Below are positions 25,718 through 37,804 of a stretch of DNA of 64,000 nucleotides, piece after piece (the stretch's first letter is position 1; the number at the start of each line of letters is the position of its first letter). Source of the DNA: Aquilaria yunnanensis. Taxonomy: Eukaryota > Streptophyta > Magnoliopsida > Malvales > Thymelaeaceae. Below the pieces are notes generated by a model, which searched no databases, was not told the origin of the DNA, and saw only the letters and a program-made list of their open reading frames with translations. The DNA lies in the NCBI GenBank assembly GCA_039654915.1, contig CM077594.1:100516893-100580892 (forward strand). Direction: 5' to 3'. A program made the position numbers and the translations under genes.

Positions 25718-28700
25718 ATGAAGAAGGCCATTGATCAGACTGTTAGAGACCTGTAAGTTTGCTCACGAATCATACTGGCTACGGGTGCACTACTATTCTT
25801 TTTGAATTTTCCCGTTTTAAAAACACTTTAGTACTTGAAAATTGGTCTAAAATGCCTAGTGGCTTTCTGGGGCATTTCTTGTAAAGTTAGCTCCTACAAT
25901 ATCAGGACAAGTCATTAACTCAGCATCTCTAATCCCATTTTCTGTTGGCTAAACAATCATGATTATGCGCCCCTTGTACCTGGACATATATTCTAATCAA
26001 TCTTTAGCTCAGTGGCTATATTTTTTTCAATGCTTTTGCAGCAAGAGAGGGGTTAACAAGAAAGTGCTCAAGGTTCCGGGAATAGAGCAAAAGGTAAAAC
26101 GTCTGATTTTAAGTGAAAACTGTAATTCGTGTCGATGTGTAAAATATACTATAAGAGATGGTTTATAACCCTAACTCTAAACGAATGTGTATGTAGGTGC
26201 AGTTTATTAATTCATTTTCTTACACACGCATTTTATGTTAGGCTATGCATAATTATATGTCAGCCTCCTAGTTGCAATATTCTATTTTATACATTATTAT
26301 TGCACCCTGCAGATTCTTCTTGAAATATCTGAATGGCTTTTAAGTAACCTACCGAAGGGATGGGGAGGGCCATTGGGATTAAGACATGGAGCAAGCATTG
26401 TGTGGGGAGATAATCATGTGGTATGACATAAGTGACAATTTGATTTACATGAGATTAAGGGATTCAACGATCAAGGGGAGGACAAGTGAATGTAGTATAT
26501 TGAAAGGGAAATTGTAAGTACATGTCAGATTGATGAATCGTACCACATGGCATACATGATGTGAGAAGTGGTTTTCTACCTATAAAGCAAATTACATGTC
26601 TAAAGAAGTATTGTGTGTATATTTGTAAGTGTGTTTGTGTTGGGTTGCTATGCATCTGTCAGTCTTTTCATCCTTTTTAAGGGAAGCGCAGTCCATACTA
26701 TCTAATACATGGTTACTTTGTGCTGCCTACCTGACATGCTTATTTGACAAATAAAGTCAATCTTTTCTTGTGGTGCAAGCCTGCTACATGCATGAGAATC
26801 AAGCCAATGCTTTATTTGTAAATTCAGCTACAAGATGTCGTTACATGGGTTTATATGTTGCTGGATTTATTTGAATTGCGAATGGTTGACTATATTATAA
26901 CATGCAGCAAACTTTTGATAAACACTTGATTAAGCCATTTTCTGGACAATTGATTTCTTTCTCTGCAGAATAACAAATATACAAAGCAAAATACTGCCTT
27001 CTGAAAATTGTCAGATGACATGTTTTTACCATTTGATCTCACCTTTTCCTTTCAGGTTCTCGATGCCACTAGTAATGAACCCTGGGATCCTCATGGATCT
27101 CTTCTCGCAGATATTGCAATGGCCTCAAGAAACTAGTGCGTCTCAACAACTGTATTCTAGTTTTCTTTTTGTTCTTCTAATTGTTGCAGAGCAATTCATT
27201 GTCACCATCTATGCAGCCATGAATACCAGTTGATCATGGCTGTTATTTGGAGGCGTATTACCGACACTGGGAAAAATTGGAGGCATGTCTACAAGGTTAG
27301 AATCAGTTTGTGAGTGTTATGTGCAATTCTACTTCTCTTTTCATTTCTTATCTCAGTAATTAATTCCTGTATTCCTCATGTTTAGCTTTTATGTTGTTGT
27401 AATTGTTATAATCTCTGAGTTCAGGCTTTGGTTGTTCTGGAATACCTTGTAGCCCATGGTTCAGAGAGGGTCATAGATGAAATAAAAGAACGCTCTTATC
27501 AAATATCGGTAACTTCAGTCCCTGAGTGCAGCAGCTATAGCACACTCAAAGTTTATTACATGATTTCTGAGAAGATATTCTTTTGGTTCTCAGATGTTGT
27601 CGGATTTTCAGTATATAGACTCCAGTGGAAGGGACCAGGGTAACAATGTCAGAAGGAAATCTCAAAGTCTTGTCATCCTAGCGAATGATAAAGAAAGGGT
27701 ATATGAAGTTAGACAGAAGGCAGCTGCTAACAGGGACAAGTAAGTCTGCTTAAGATTATTTGATGTTGTTGTCATTACTCTTTTCATCTTCTTTTCTTCT
27801 ATAGTCAGTCGGTCTTCAAATGAATGACACTTTCAAATAGTTTGAGTTCCAACAAATGAGCGACGCTAACAACACATTAGTAAAGGATTGTCAAATTCCT
27901 AGGTAAAAATGGTGATGTAGCACGAAATCCTTGCTTAAAGAAGGTCAACAATATCATTTTGTCTACTAATTAACTTGTGACACCCAAAAGTCGAGTAGTT
28001 TCTAGCCATCTTTGCTTTTGGACAAATTGAAGAGTCTTGATCCAATTAAATGCTCTTTTGTTAACATCCATGAAAAGAATGGCGACTGTGAAAATCTTCC
28101 TAGTGTATGGGTCTTCATGAATTAAGTCTCTTTGTTCAACAGGTTGCGCAACACTTCAGCAAGTGGAATATATAGGTCAAGTTCGCATTCAAGTTCAGGG
28201 GGGTACAGTGATAAATATGACTATGATAGGTATGAAGATCAGAATGGGGATGGCCGTTCAAGAGAGAGAGGATATGACTATAGGGACGAGGATCTGTACA
28301 GGAACAGGAACTCATATGGTGGAGATGGCGATTGCTGTCGCAGAGAAAGTTACACGGATGATGACCATGCGTCTTCAAGGTAAAGTGTTCATTTTTCTGT
28401 AAGCACCTTCATCACAAGTGTCAGAACCAAGTGGACATTGTAATTATTGGTCGCTTACAGCCCATTAAATTTATGATACTGGTGACTGCAATTATATCTT
28501 GTTTAGCAAATTTATTTTCAATTTGAACACATTGGATAACATTAGGAAGGTCTACAACTCTGGATCTCAAACTCAAGTTCCATTTGGGAACATGATATAC
28601 AAATGGTATAATCCAGATGTCACTGTTTTATGTACATTTTCCGAGTGCTCAGTAGGTTCTCTGTTCTCTGTTCTTACTTGAACTTCAAGCATGCTGATCT

Positions 28701-31700
28701 TTTATTAATGAGAATCCTACACGTCAAACATAATTAAATCTCAGCTTCAAATTTTTTGCAGGGGAAGTGCTGCAAAAGATGAGGATTGTTCTCAGGATGA
28801 GAGGTAATCTTGAGTGGGCATTTTTTGGATTACTTAGGTTGGCAGTATTTGCTGGACTTTATGGATGGATATGATAGACTTGCCCCAAAGCAACGTTTTA
28901 GCCTCCAATTTAGTATTTATGATTTTAAGCAGGCAGCTTGAACGAAAGTATTCGGGACAGTATATGGGTGGTCCTCCTTGTTATGAAGACGCAGTAGGTG
29001 AAACTCAGAGTCCTGCTCACAGCAAAAGGTAGTCTGAAAGATGTGGCTGTAACCATTTACAACCATGATTCCTGGCTTTCTTTACTACATTATATTACTT
29101 TCTTGAAGGAATGGAGAAACTGCAGCTGCATCCGCTCCCACAACTTCTCCTTCTAGAAGCAATAATCAAAACCTACCGGCAGCTGATTCTAGTGATTTTT
29201 CCGAACCAGCAGCTACTTCTGGATATTCTCCTTTTCCCACACATACAAAAATGGAAGCTTCAGGTAAGTTTGATATGTGAGGTTCAGGTCATGTACGAAA
29301 GCCCTACAGGCACCATTTTCTTGGTAGTTCTGGTGGTCTGTTTCTTGATGGAGTTATTTTGTAATTTTTCTTCGGGACTACTTTTCCTCTTCTATACCCT
29401 TCTAGTTTAATGTTTCACTTATAAACAAAATTGTGGTCTGTCACTGTGAAACTGTTTTGACTATCAATTTATACTTTTTAGCGGCTTTTCCGGAGGGCGG
29501 TATTTGATATGCTGTACACAGACAAATAATAGAATGAATAGCGTTTTATCAGACTAGTAGTCTTCAAGAAAAATTGGTACTCTGCTACGTTATTGTTTGC
29601 CTTTTCAGATAGTCCCGAACGAGGTTTTTCATCCTATTTAATACAATGTTGGTATGGACTTTCATGTGATTATGCAAACGTGACCTAGTTATTGTTTGTT
29701 TACAAATTTGTTTGTATTACTCACTGTTAATGGGAGCTCATATCTCATATCTCATATCATTTCTCAGCTGTAGCAAATCCAGGTGCTTCTAGCAAAATTG
29801 CATCTAGCACTGATTCTGCTTCCAACACTGTACCACAAACGACATCAACCAGCGCTAAAATGGACCTACTTGGCTCTTTGCAAGATCCGTTTCTATCAAA
29901 TTCATCCGCTAACATCTCTATTACATCTGCAGCAGCTGATGTCCTAGCAGATTCTGGTGCAGTACCCACATTGGCTGCTAGCCAAGCAGCATCCAATGTG
30001 GTAAGTATTGCAGAAAGATTTCTCCAATTAATAGCTATTAGATTTCAATATTTTTGGATTTATTGAAAAGTCTCGTTACCCCGATAAAAAGATAGTATTA
30101 ATAATCTACACTCAATGGTTTGGAAATGGATAATCCCAATTTTTTCCCATCGTTTTTGTGGGTAATAGAAACTTTTCCTGGTCTTTGATTAGCTGTGTGA
30201 GAGCCTGAAAATGAATCATGAAATAACATTAGCAAGTTCTAAAGTGAATCGATGAAGTCTTCGGTATCATAGTGAAAATAAATTTGAGGAACATATTCAT
30301 TAATCTTCAAATAACAACCTCCCTTTATTGTTTTTCCCCATCCAAAAATGGTCTTTGTCAGGCTTTTGATGATCCATTTGGTGACGCCCCCTTCAAAGCT
30401 ACTCCTGCAACAGATGCTGTCCCAGCGCAACAACCAAGTTCTATGCCGTTTCAACAGCCTCCTAGAGGCCAAAAGGTCCAAAATGGAGGCTTGTCTCACC
30501 CTGTTTCTAGTCAATTTGACTCGGCAACAAATTTTCAGTTTGAGGATTCATTTTCTACAGTGGCTTCCTCTTCCTCTGGTGTCCCGTTTGCTCAACCTTT
30601 CTTAAGTCCCTCCCAGTCTTTGCCTCAAGAACAGTCAACTCCACAGCAGGAAGATGATATTTTGGCTGGTATCCTCCCACCCGCAAGATCATTGGACATT
30701 GTAACTTCACAGGCTGCATTAGCTTCTCTGCCTAGCCAGTCAGCACAACCAACTGCAAACCCCTACACCCAACCAAGACAACTAACTTCTAACCCTTATA
30801 GTCAACCTGCACAACTAAGTACAACTGGGAATGGCCAACTAGCACTGCCTGATGCTAATTTATATGGGCAACCAGGACTACCAAGCGCTACCTTTTATAG
30901 CCAATTGGCCCAGCCAATTGGTAATATGATTTGGCAGCAGACTCAATCAACTGCTAATCCTTATGCCCACCCTCCATCGCCCACTGCCAATTCATATAAC
31001 CAACCTATACAGTCTGCTAATCCATATTTCCAGCCTTCACAGCTAACTATCAACCCATACAATCGTCCGCAATCCCCTGCTAATCCCAATGGGCAGTCTC
31101 TACCACGACCAGTTACCAACACCTACGGCCAGCCTCCACAGCCAACTGCCAATTTATATAGCCAGTCTCAACTCCCTGCCAATCCTTATGCCCAGCCTCC
31201 ACAGCCAACTGCCAATTCATATAGCCAGTCTCAGCTCCCTGCCAATCCTTATGCCCAGCCTCCACAGCCAACTGCCAACTCATATAGCCAGTCTCAGCTT
31301 CCTGCAAATCCTTATGCCCATCCTCCACAGCCAACTGGCAACCCATATGGTCAACAGCTACATGCAAGCCCATATAGACAACAAGCACCGCCTGCTGCTG
31401 ATCCATACAGTAATATAAGACAACAGTCTTCTCATCCATATGGCCAGCCATCAGCATCCAGTGCTGGCAATATGTATGGTGGCTTTAACCCACAGTCAGG
31501 ACATATGGCTCTAGCTGCTCCAAACACGGTGGCTAGAATGTCTTCTGGACCTGCTTCACAAAGCAGTAGTGGAAGCTGCTTCTCCCAGGAGGTATCTACG
31601 TCTACTGTAAGTTTGCAAGGTGCTGAAGCTCACCCTCCTACCAGACCAGCTTTACAGCTTAGTGGAGGCAACATTGTCTCAGAGCAGGCTTCTGCTGCCC

Positions 31701-32469
31701 TAACTACGTCACAAAGCGCCCATCAAGGAGCACATGCATCTACGACACCACACAATAACGATGTCATGGGCAACTTAATTTCACAAACTGGGGCAAACAC
31801 CTTAGCAGCTCTTCAGGCAGTTCCTCAATCGAAGGACAAATTTGAGCCCAAGTCAGCAGTTTGGGCTGATACACTTAGCAGGGGATTAGTTAACCTGAAC
31901 ATTTCTGGAAGTGAGTTCTTTCCTCTTAGCATAATTCACCTTCGTGTGTTGTCCATTGTTAGAAAACTAACTCCTTTCCATTTGCAGCTAAAACAAATCC
32001 ACTCTCAGACATTGGGATTGACTTTGATGCCATCAATCGGAAGGAGAAGAGAATGGAAAAGCCTGCAGCAAGTCCAGTTACATCTACTATGACTATGGGT
32101 AAAGCTATGGGATCTGGGTCAGGGATGGGTCGCGCTGGTGCTAGTGCTCTACGACTTCCAGCCAATCCAATGATGGGTTCAGGAATGGGAATGGGCATGA
32201 GACCAGGAGCAGGTATCGGAATGGGTATGGGGATGGGGATGGGGATGGGTGGAGGCCCTAGTGCAGCCATGAGTATTGAAGGTTATGGGGGTATGAATCA
32301 ACAGCACACAGTTATGGGTTTGAACATGGGCATGGGAATGGGGCAAGGAGTGAACATCCAACCACAGGTAGCGATGCATCCTGGATCAACCATGCCCGGA
32401 GGTTACCACCCAATGATGGGTTCAGGTGGTTATGCACCTCAACAACCATATGGTGGCAACTATCGATGA
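25718..32469 (+). CDS. Epsin-like clathrin interactor (ENTH domain), EPSIN2/3-type
   Basis: Thirteen exons: 25718-25752, 26042-26093, 27056-27135, 27217-27295, 27425-27508, 27594-27739, 28143-28379, 28762-28803, 28933-29028, 29109-29263, 29768-30000, 30362-31910, 31988-32469. All introns are GT-AG, phases agree, and the product is 1,089 residues. Residues 1-160 are an ENTH domain, from [12 protein letters not shown] through NEPWDPHG and [13 protein letters not shown] to KAAANRDK. It binds phosphoinositides and acts in clathrin-coated vesicle formation at the Golgi, vacuolar route or plasma membrane. Then follow an Arg/Tyr/Asp-rich stretch, [10 protein letters not shown], adaptor-type DPF motifs (LQDPF, DDPFGD), a Gln/Pro region with many NPYxQP repeats, the conserved [17 protein letters not shown], and a Met-Gly-rich tail. 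The leader is probably split by an intron ending just before 25712. Length and order match Arabidopsis EPSIN2/3. Confidence 0.93.
31130..31330 (+). repeat. 63-bp tandem repeat in the epsin tail
   Basis: Three close copies of a unit of about 63 bp, each encoding [21 protein letters not shown] with small changes, lie in exon 12 within the longer NPYxQP region. High identity between copies suggests recent local duplication. Length is a multiple of three, so the frame is kept. Confidence 0.75.
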
Positions 32470-33214
32470 GTTCAAGTATTTCCACTAACAGATTGAATTT
32501 TGCTGAATGCATGTGGTTACAGGATTGAAGCTGATTGCCGGGGGACTTAGGTGTAATATTAACACGAAAAAAGTTGACTTTGTATGTGCCAGTGCTCTAT
32601 AAATTTGCCAGATTATCTGGGTGCTGTGTCATTCATTTGAATCGTTTCCATTAATTCTGCTCAGCTTCAAATAGACATGCCTCCCAGGTGATAGGAGTCC
32701 TTCCTTGCTACTCTTGAACTTCTAAATAATTGAGTAGCAATTAGGTCACCCCTTACTTAGGCCGCCTTTTTCCCCACTCGGTATAGTATATATCGGGTAA
32801 ATTACTCACAGTAATCCTAACTTTTTAATTATATTTTTATTTTAACCCTAACCACAAATTTGTTCATAATATCTCTCTAATATAATTAAAACGTTCTATT
32901 TCAAACTTTCTTTTTATGAAATCGGTTATCTCAGATAAAAAATATCACATAATCATAGGATTACTGGAAAAAATACTTATTTTAACTCTTATAAAAACTT
33001 TCTTTACTAAAAAAAGAATTAAAACTTTCAAATCTAATAAAAATACTCTATCTTACCTCTCCTTCCTACCCCATCTCTGGCCGACTAGTCTGCCTCCCTC
33101 ACCCGGCTGTCATGCACCCATCCCCGGCGTCCCTCACCTATCCGCGCTGTCAGTCACCCAACCCCACCGTCCCTCACCTATCCCCGCTTCCTCTCCCCCA
33201 TCCCTGTCATCGGC

Positions 33215-34749
33215 TGTTGGCCCAAGTGCAACCAAGAGGGGGGGTGAATTGGTTGAATCCAAAAATATCACCGAAAATGAGCTTTCAATCTCTTGAACCA
33301 AAATGCAATTCAATGAGATCAAATAAACTTATTCTATCCAGAAAATACTACCACAATGATCCTAAATTTTGCTTTGAAAATTTGCTTTGAAGTGTTTTTG
33401 AAAATAAACAACTTCAACCAATGAATAAAAACAAATCATCAAGCAATAATCAAGCAAGTAGAGGGAGAGAAGCTTGCACACAAGGATTTATAGAGGTTCG
33501 GTCTCTCCTCTTGAGAGCCTACTCCTCTCCTCAAGTTTATCACTTGAGAGTTTTCTTCTCCACTATAAATCACAAGAGTACACACTCCTTTGGTAGTTTT
33601 CTCTATCACAACCACTCACTAGTTTTCCTAAAGGCTAACTAGAAACCTTACCAACACCCTTTCCCTCACTAGTTTTCCTATAGGCTAACTAGAAACCTCA
33701 CCAACTCAATCTCACCAAATGGTGTTTACAAGGTTACAAAGTGGTAAGAACAATAGAAGCTCTTAAAGCTAGATAAACAAGTGAAGGCACAAGTTCTTGG
33801 CAAATATCAAGTTTGAGCTCTTTGATGATAGATTCTCTTTTCTAGTTGCCAAGTATGTTTTTCTTGATGATTCTTGAAGTTTTTATACTCCAATGGATGC
33901 CCAAGAGACGTTGAAGACCGTTGGAAGGATTAGAAAAAGGCTCCTTGAAATCTGGTGAACGTTGCTGTCAATTTTGACAGAAATTCGTGTCTGTCACCAG
34001 TTTCACTTGGGTGAAATATTTTCACTCGGTTGAAAGTTCTGTCTGGTACCAAAATTCAACGTTTGACTTCCAACGACTATATTTGTAATTAATGAGCTGT
34101 CAGTGCTTTATACACGTGGAATATGACGTGACATGAATTTATATTTATTTTTCAAAGTTTTTTCTAACCGGAAACTCGCGTGCATGTCCGGAATCCAAGT
34201 TTCACCCGGTTGAAAGTTTTTCATTCGAATGATTTTCTTGTCCAGAAATGAAATGCTCTCGGGTGCGAAAACTGAGTCCAGTTTCACTCGGTTGAAAAAA
34301 TTTCACTCGAATGATTTTCTTGTCCAGAAATAAAATTCTCTCGGGTTCAAAAACTGACTCCAGTTTCACTCGGTTGAAAATGTTTCACTCAAATGATTTT
34401 CTTGTCCAGAATTAAAATTCTCTCGGGTTCAAAAACTGACTCCAGTTTCACTCGGTTGAAAACGTTTCACTCGAATGAAAGCGCAATTCCAGGATTTTCT
34501 TGCTTCCAGACATCCAAACTTTAAAAAGGTTTTTCTCTAAAATGATTTATTCCTTCACAAGCAATGCTTGAATCAACATAAATACTTCAAATATACTTAT
34601 GAAATAATTTTCCTTCCAAAGATCAAAGCTTTATCAATAAAAGAGCAATGTATAAATCTTTAGGTAAAGCTTTGAAACACATAAAACAAATATGTTTTGT
34701 TATCATCAAAATCAAATAAATGTGAGCCATGAATGGAACAAATCCAACA
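33215..34749. mobile_element. Solo LTR inside the Mutator-like element
   Basis: The 1,535-bp segment starts TGTTGG and ends CCAACA, the TG..CA inverted ends of an LTR. It is flanked by the 5-bp direct repeat TCGGC at 33210-33214 and 34750-34754. No gag or pol frame and no second LTR is present, so recombination between the two LTRs probably removed the body. It begins with the AACCAAGAGGGGGGGTGAAT motif that I associate with long plant LTRs; the family is not certain. Orientation is not determined. Confidence 0.8.
34190..34490. repeat. Tandem repeat of about 96 bp within the solo LTR
   Basis: About three units share TCCAGTTTCACTCGGTTGAA, a following TTTCACTCRAATGATTTTCT, and CTCTCGGGT. A shorter tandem pair (CACTAGTTTTCCTAWAGGCT) lies near 33608-33705 in the same LTR. 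Confidence 0.75.
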
Positions 34750-35377
34750 TCGGCCACTCGACTTCGTCGCCCTCCTCCTGCGCAGTTGCGATTCATCGCG
34801 ATTCACAATTCGTCGCGATTCGTACGCGATTCGTCGTGATTAATGATAGGGAGGCTCGATTCATTCAAATCGACGTTGATTCGTCACCCCTTCGCCTCCG
34901 CTTCATCCAAATCCTGCTAATTCGTAATAGGAAGAAGAGGCCAATTAGTCCAAGTCCGCCCCAATTCATCCCAGTCGTCCTCATCGTGATGGTTGAACAG
35001 CGGTTGAAATGATTCCAATGGACGGAGAAGGAGGCGAACGAACAAGAGGGCTGAGGCAAACGAAGTAGAGGGTTGGCCGGATACGGGAGGGAGGGTTGGC
35101 AGGGGATGGGGTTACCGGAGATGGATTAGAGGTAGGAGAGGGTATTTTTGTTAGATTTAAAAGTTTTAATGCTTTTTTTGGTAAAGGGAAATTTTATATG
35201 TGTTAAAACAAGTATTTTTCATCCAAGATAATGGGTTTTATCTAAAAAAAGATTCAAAATGGAACATTTTAATCACACTAAGGAGACATTACGAACAAAT
35301 TCAAGGCTAAGGTTTGAGCAGAAATAAAATTAAAAAGTTGAGATTAACACGTGCAATTTAATTTACCGGTATATATC

Positions 35378-36300
35378 CTTAACTCTGCTGAACATTTGTA
35401 TCATTATTTTTTACTAATCATTTAGAAGAATAGTCATTTTGCTTTCACCATTTCAAATCGTAGTCAACCTTTCACGTCATTTTGTATACTTAAAATCATT
35501 CTACAACGCTAGCTATTTAAAACTTTACAAGATACTATCCTAAGAAGAGGACATCGATAAATCTTTCTGGTGGATGAGTTATGATTTCTGGTTACTTTAG
35601 GTTTCAACCGAGCACAGCCAGTGTTGGTTTATAGTCGGTAAAACGTAACGTAGCTGCACCTTTCATTGTACTGGAAAAAAATAATCCTACACTCCACAAA
35701 CAATTTATCATTAAAAGAAGCAAGTGCAATCCTTTCTACCATAGCATCTGCAAATCAGATCCAATCCATTTCCTATCCAAAGCAAAAGAAGAGCAAATTG
35801 AAACTTGTCGCGTGCATGTGCAGACACACAATTCCGTAACTCAGGTTTCGTAAATAAAACTCTTATCACATAAAAGTAGCAACCATTTTCTTCGAATTTT
35901 TTGACCTCGATGGCTAGTACATACATTCATGTAGGGCTTTCAACTATTGCAAAGCACTGCATAGGGATGATATAACAGATGTCTGAAAACAAAGCGTGAT
36001 AGCGTATCATACATGCACACAGACATGTTAACCAAAATGAGAACTCAAAGGATGATCAGAGAAAGCAGTTTCAAAAAGAAGTGACTTTCAACTTGCTGCG
36101 AGAATCAGATCAATCAGTTAATTACAATAACTATTTAAGAGCATAAAATACATGCTTAATGATCATTCAAACTCTACTGCAATAAACAAATTGAAGGATT
36201 CCTGCTCTCTTAGGGTCTTCTAACTTGGTAACGACATGTTCTGAATGAGTCAAAAATGGGTGAATGTTGATTAATGAACCTTTTAATCTTTCGTTTGGAT
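35378..36300. other. Intergenic region and probable 3' UTR of the PORR gene
   Basis: No coding region supported. The right part, up to the PORR stop at 36519, probably contains that gene's 3' untranslated region on the minus strand. I did not find a decisive polyadenylation signal. Confidence 0.4.
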
Positions 36301-36518
36301 CAGTTCACCTCAGGTTTTCCTCATCTTGCTTTTGAGCTCACAATTTCAAGTCTCTTCGAGCTAGACAGGCCAACCTTCTGAGGATAAGATCCTTTCTTTG
36401 ATCCTACAGGTGATGTGTGGTTGGTCCTCAGCATTGCTTCCGGTTGCACAAAGTAAAAATATGGCAGATCATCCCAGAATAATTCCATTTGAAACAAGCA
36501 CTGAATCATGAAGATAGT

Positions 36519-37799
36519 TCAGCAAGGGTCTTGCACAGGGCCATCGGACTCATATTCAGAGAAGAAATCTTGATCTAGTTCTGACTCTGAAGTTAGGACC
36601 TGGTCACCATCTTCATCACTACAAGCAATCCCTGATCCTTCTGCACCAGCAGTGACAGTTTTCCTGTATAAGCCCCTACTTCTATCCAGAAACCCATCAT
36701 TCATCAAGCTTCCCAGTCGTTCTCTAATACCAACAAGAGGATGTATCTGTATAAGTCGTTGACGATCATAACCTTCCCTAAGAACAACAGTTTGAGTGTC
36801 AGATTTCCTTGAAATGTAAAAGATGCCAGGATGGCGCTCAAAGACCTTTGTGAACTTCTGGGGCAAGCATAACGGTTTCCGGAGATTACTGAAATTCTTG
36901 CGCTCAGTTTTCTTTTGCAAAGTAAGGTGGAGAAGCTCATGAAACACACCCACAATTCTCTTCTCTGACACATCAGTTCGTGGATCCAAGTGCGAAGCAT
37001 CAGCATAAGGTGAAGTATAAGGGAGTTTCTGCCATTCTGCTAACCACTCCATGCACTTCCTCTTCAAACCAAAACCCCTTGTGAACCCAACAGGAAATGA
37101 TAAACAATTACTTTTAATGTCTTCCTCCTCTTGTTGCAACACTGCATTACTCTGCAACCGTGAGACAGCAAGGTTATCATCCCAGGCCAAGAGTTTTAAG
37201 CCATGACGATCATCAGGGAGCTGAATCACAGCAAATAAATCTAGATTATGAGGAATCAAGGAATCACAATAGTGGTATGGCAATCCCAAATCCCACTTCA
37301 ACTGGTCAATGGTTTGTAAAGGAAGGATCCTGTCCTTGGTAAGCATCAGCAGTTTGCGAAGTCTATTTAGGAGATCCATCAAATTCTGCTGGGCCACAAT
37401 AAGTGCTTCATGGTGAAGACTTAGGGCTTGAGGGGACAACCCAAAGCAAGGTACGCGTGTGCCTCCACTATCAAGTATGTAAGACTCCTGAAAAACTGTA
37501 GGGTATCTCCTAAGGAATGTCGAAAGCTTAAGATCATGGGGTAGCCCAAGTTGCCCTCGTTGCTTGGTCAGTCGATAAATTGGAACACATTCATCAGGGG
37601 AAGAGGCAATGATGGAAACCAGATTATCTGCTGCTCTCAGATCTCTTTGTCCAGAAACAGCAGCATCCAATGCCTTGTCTTTTACCCATTTCAACTTCAC
37701 ATTCACAAGACCAAACTTCTGCTGGTGATCAAACCCGTTCAGAAATCCACATAAACAACTAGAGACTGCTGATTTTCTGGAAAACAACCAAGATACCAT
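36519..37799 (-). CDS. PORR-domain organellar RNA-binding protein
   Basis: A single uninterrupted frame of 426 residues. The start is hydrophobic and basic with few acids (MVSWLFSRKSAVSS), as expected of a mitochondrial or plastid targeting peptide. It leads into the PORR (plant organelle RNA recognition) domain, about residues 35-370: VKLKWVKDKALDAAV, LSTFLRRYPTVFQE, LLMLTKDRILPL, WDLGLPYHYCDSLIPHN, LPYTSPYADASHLDP, VGVFHELLHLTLQKKTERKN, FERHPGIFYISRKSDTQTVV. Members (WTF1, WTF9, RPD1) bind organellar RNA and mostly help splice group II introns. The acidic C-terminus is variable in the family. Just upstream of the ATG is an acceptor (TGCCCAG|AAAGG), and a donor lies near 38706, so the leader probably has an intron of about 0.9 kb. 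Which organelle it enters is not decided here. Confidence 0.9.
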   Translation of the reverse strand: MVSWLFSRKSAVSSCLCGFLNGFDHQQKFGLVNVKLKWVKDKALDAAVSGQRDLRAADNLVSIIASSPDECVPIYRLTKQRGQLGLPHDLKLSTFLRRYPTVFQESYILDSGGTRVPCFGLSPQALSLHHEALIVAQQNLMDLLNRLRKLLMLTKDRILPLQTIDQLKWDLGLPYHYCDSLIPHNLDLFAVIQLPDDRHGLKLLAWDDNLAVSRLQSNAVLQQEEEDIKSNCLSFPVGFTRGFGLKRKCMEWLAEWQKLPYTSPYADASHLDPRTDVSEKRIVGVFHELLHLTLQKKTERKNFSNLRKPLCLPQKFTKVFERHPGIFYISRKSDTQTVVLREGYDRQRLIQIHPLVGIRERLGSLMNDGFLDRSRGLYRKTVTAGAEGSGIACSDEDGDQVLTSESELDQDFFSEYESDGPVQDPC

Positions 37800-37804
37800 C
37801 TGTC

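Larger units (their letters stand above)
32795..35368. mobile_element. Mutator-like element with long TIRs, 9-bp TSD
   Basis: GTATATATC flanks the element at 32786-32794 and 35369-35377. The left end starts GGGTAAATTAC and the right end, reversed, CGGTAAATTAA. The inverted similarity runs about 290 bp inward (AAATTTGTTCATAATATCTC left against AAATTTGTTCGTAATGTCTC reversed right). A 9-bp TSD and long TIRs are typical of Mutator-like elements. The core is GC-rich and codes for no transposase, so it is non-autonomous. About 1.03 kb remain once the solo LTR at 33215-34749 is removed. Confidence 0.85.
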
